DNA of 6,053 nucleotides from Nitratifractor sp. (GTDB taxonomy: Bacteria > Campylobacterota > Campylobacteria > Campylobacterales > Sulfurovaceae). The notes under the pieces are model-generated. The model had not been told where the DNA came from and did no database searches. It saw only the letters and a list, made by a program, of their open reading frames with translations. A program made the position numbers and the translations under genes. The first letter of the stretch is position 1, and each line of letters opens with the position of its first letter. The stretch is taken from NCBI GenBank assembly GCA_024762845.1, contig JANTGQ010000095.1, positions 1 to 6,053 of the forward strand. Reading direction: 5' to 3'. This document shows positions 5,654-6,053 of the stretch, in pieces.

Positions 5654-6053
5654 ATGAAACTACCAAATTATATTAAAATCAATGAACAGATAGCCACCTC
5701 AGGACAGCCAACAAACAAGCAGTTTAAAAAGATAGCCAAAGATGGTTTTGAAGTAGTTATTAACCTTGCCATGCACAACAAAGGTGCTTTAAAAGAGGAA
5801 GATAAAATTGTCTCTAAAAATGGTATGGTCTACATACATTTGCCAATTACATGGAAAGACCCAGAGAGAGATAGATTAAAACTCTTTTTGAAACTTTTGG
5901 AGACCTTCGAAAAAGAGAATAAAAAGATACTGGTACATTGCATTATGAACTACAGAGCATCTGTTTTTATGCATCTGTACAAAAAATTTGTATGGAAAGA
6001 GAAAAATCCAAAATTTATAGCTCCTAAAGAGTATAAACCCAATAAAATTTGGA
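5654..6053 (+). CDS. Protein tyrosine phosphatase-like protein with C-X4-R signature, 3' end outside window
   Basis: The first 133 residues are visible and the frame is open to the window end. The fold signature matches small bacterial dual-specificity-phosphatase-like proteins: INEQIATSGQPT at 9-20 is their typical opening, VVINLAM at 34-40 is the central strand, and LPITWKDPERDRL at 63-75 holds the W-x-x-P loop, with Asp69 placed to act as a general acid. The P-loop-like motif is VHCIMNYRAS at 94-103, with Cys96 and Arg101 separated by four residues instead of the usual five (HC-X5-R). I recall relatives with HCxxNxRxS, so this spacing looks like a subfamily trait rather than a reading error. 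Activity and substrate are unknown; such proteins may be true phosphatases or phosphate-binding relatives. No signal peptide is seen. At most a few tens of residues should be missing, since relatives run about 140-170. It is divergent from the racemase-like gene. Confidence 0.75.
   Translation, partial: MKLPNYIKINEQIATSGQPTNKQFKKIAKDGFEVVINLAMHNKGALKEEDKIVSKNGMVYIHLPITWKDPERDRLKLFLKLLETFEKENKKILVHCIMNYRASVFMHLYKKFVWKEKNPKFIAPKEYKPNKIW

Noticed and set aside
5939..5956. Frameshift or missing codon in the phosphatase-like signature
   Set aside because: The frame remains open with sensible, family-like sequence on both sides, and HCxxNxR is a pattern I recall from relatives, so the C-X4-R spacing is taken as real.

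Overview
The window looks like chromosome from a Campylobacterota bacterium, most likely a free-living sulfur oxidiser of the Sulfurimonas/Sulfurovum/Sulfuricurvum type. This placement is inferred from style, not from a marker gene: AT-rich DNA, lysine- and isoleucine-rich proteins, tightly packed genes, and promoters that show a TATAAT or TGnTATAAT -10 box with little or no -35. No rRNA, tRNA, CRISPR array or intact insertion sequence is visible.

Left block (1-918, + strand): the 3' part of a BioC-like malonyl-ACP O-methyltransferase gene (biotin precursor synthesis) overlaps by 7 bp a small DUF309-family gene. Next block (949-4142, + strand): an extended -10 box directly after the DUF309 stop codon starts a probable two-gene unit. 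It encodes an 863-residue membrane-anchored AsmA/TamB-like protein and, 2 bp downstream, a TRIC/UPF0126-type membrane protein. The large protein carries a clear ~170-residue internal repeat, which fits a long repeating-groove envelope protein that could carry lipid between membranes.

The block at 4156-5314 is on the - strand and converges on the TRIC gene with only 13 bp between stop codons. In transcription order it holds an aspartate/glutamate racemase-family gene with a TTG start and a strong ribosome binding site, then a small secreted protein of unknown function that appears to have its own -10 box.

The 339-bp gap at 5315-5653 is the least ordinary part. It contains a GC-richer core (47-50% by hand count, against about 22% just downstream) full of short direct and inverted repeats. 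The core can fold into a nested hairpin and is bracketed by repeated words. It has a plausible - strand promoter at its right edge and a weak terminator-like stem plus T-run at its left edge. It could be a small RNA, a long leader of the racemase gene, or the remains of a small mobile element; sequence alone does not decide. To its right, a + strand gene cut by the window end (5654-6053) encodes a small tyrosine-phosphatase-like protein with a shortened C-X4-R signature.

Apart from the BioC-DUF309 and AsmA-TRIC pairs, the genes do not form an obvious joint pathway. I see no convincing multi-gene novel system; the best leads are the intergenic island, the repeat architecture of the large protein and the atypical phosphatase signature.
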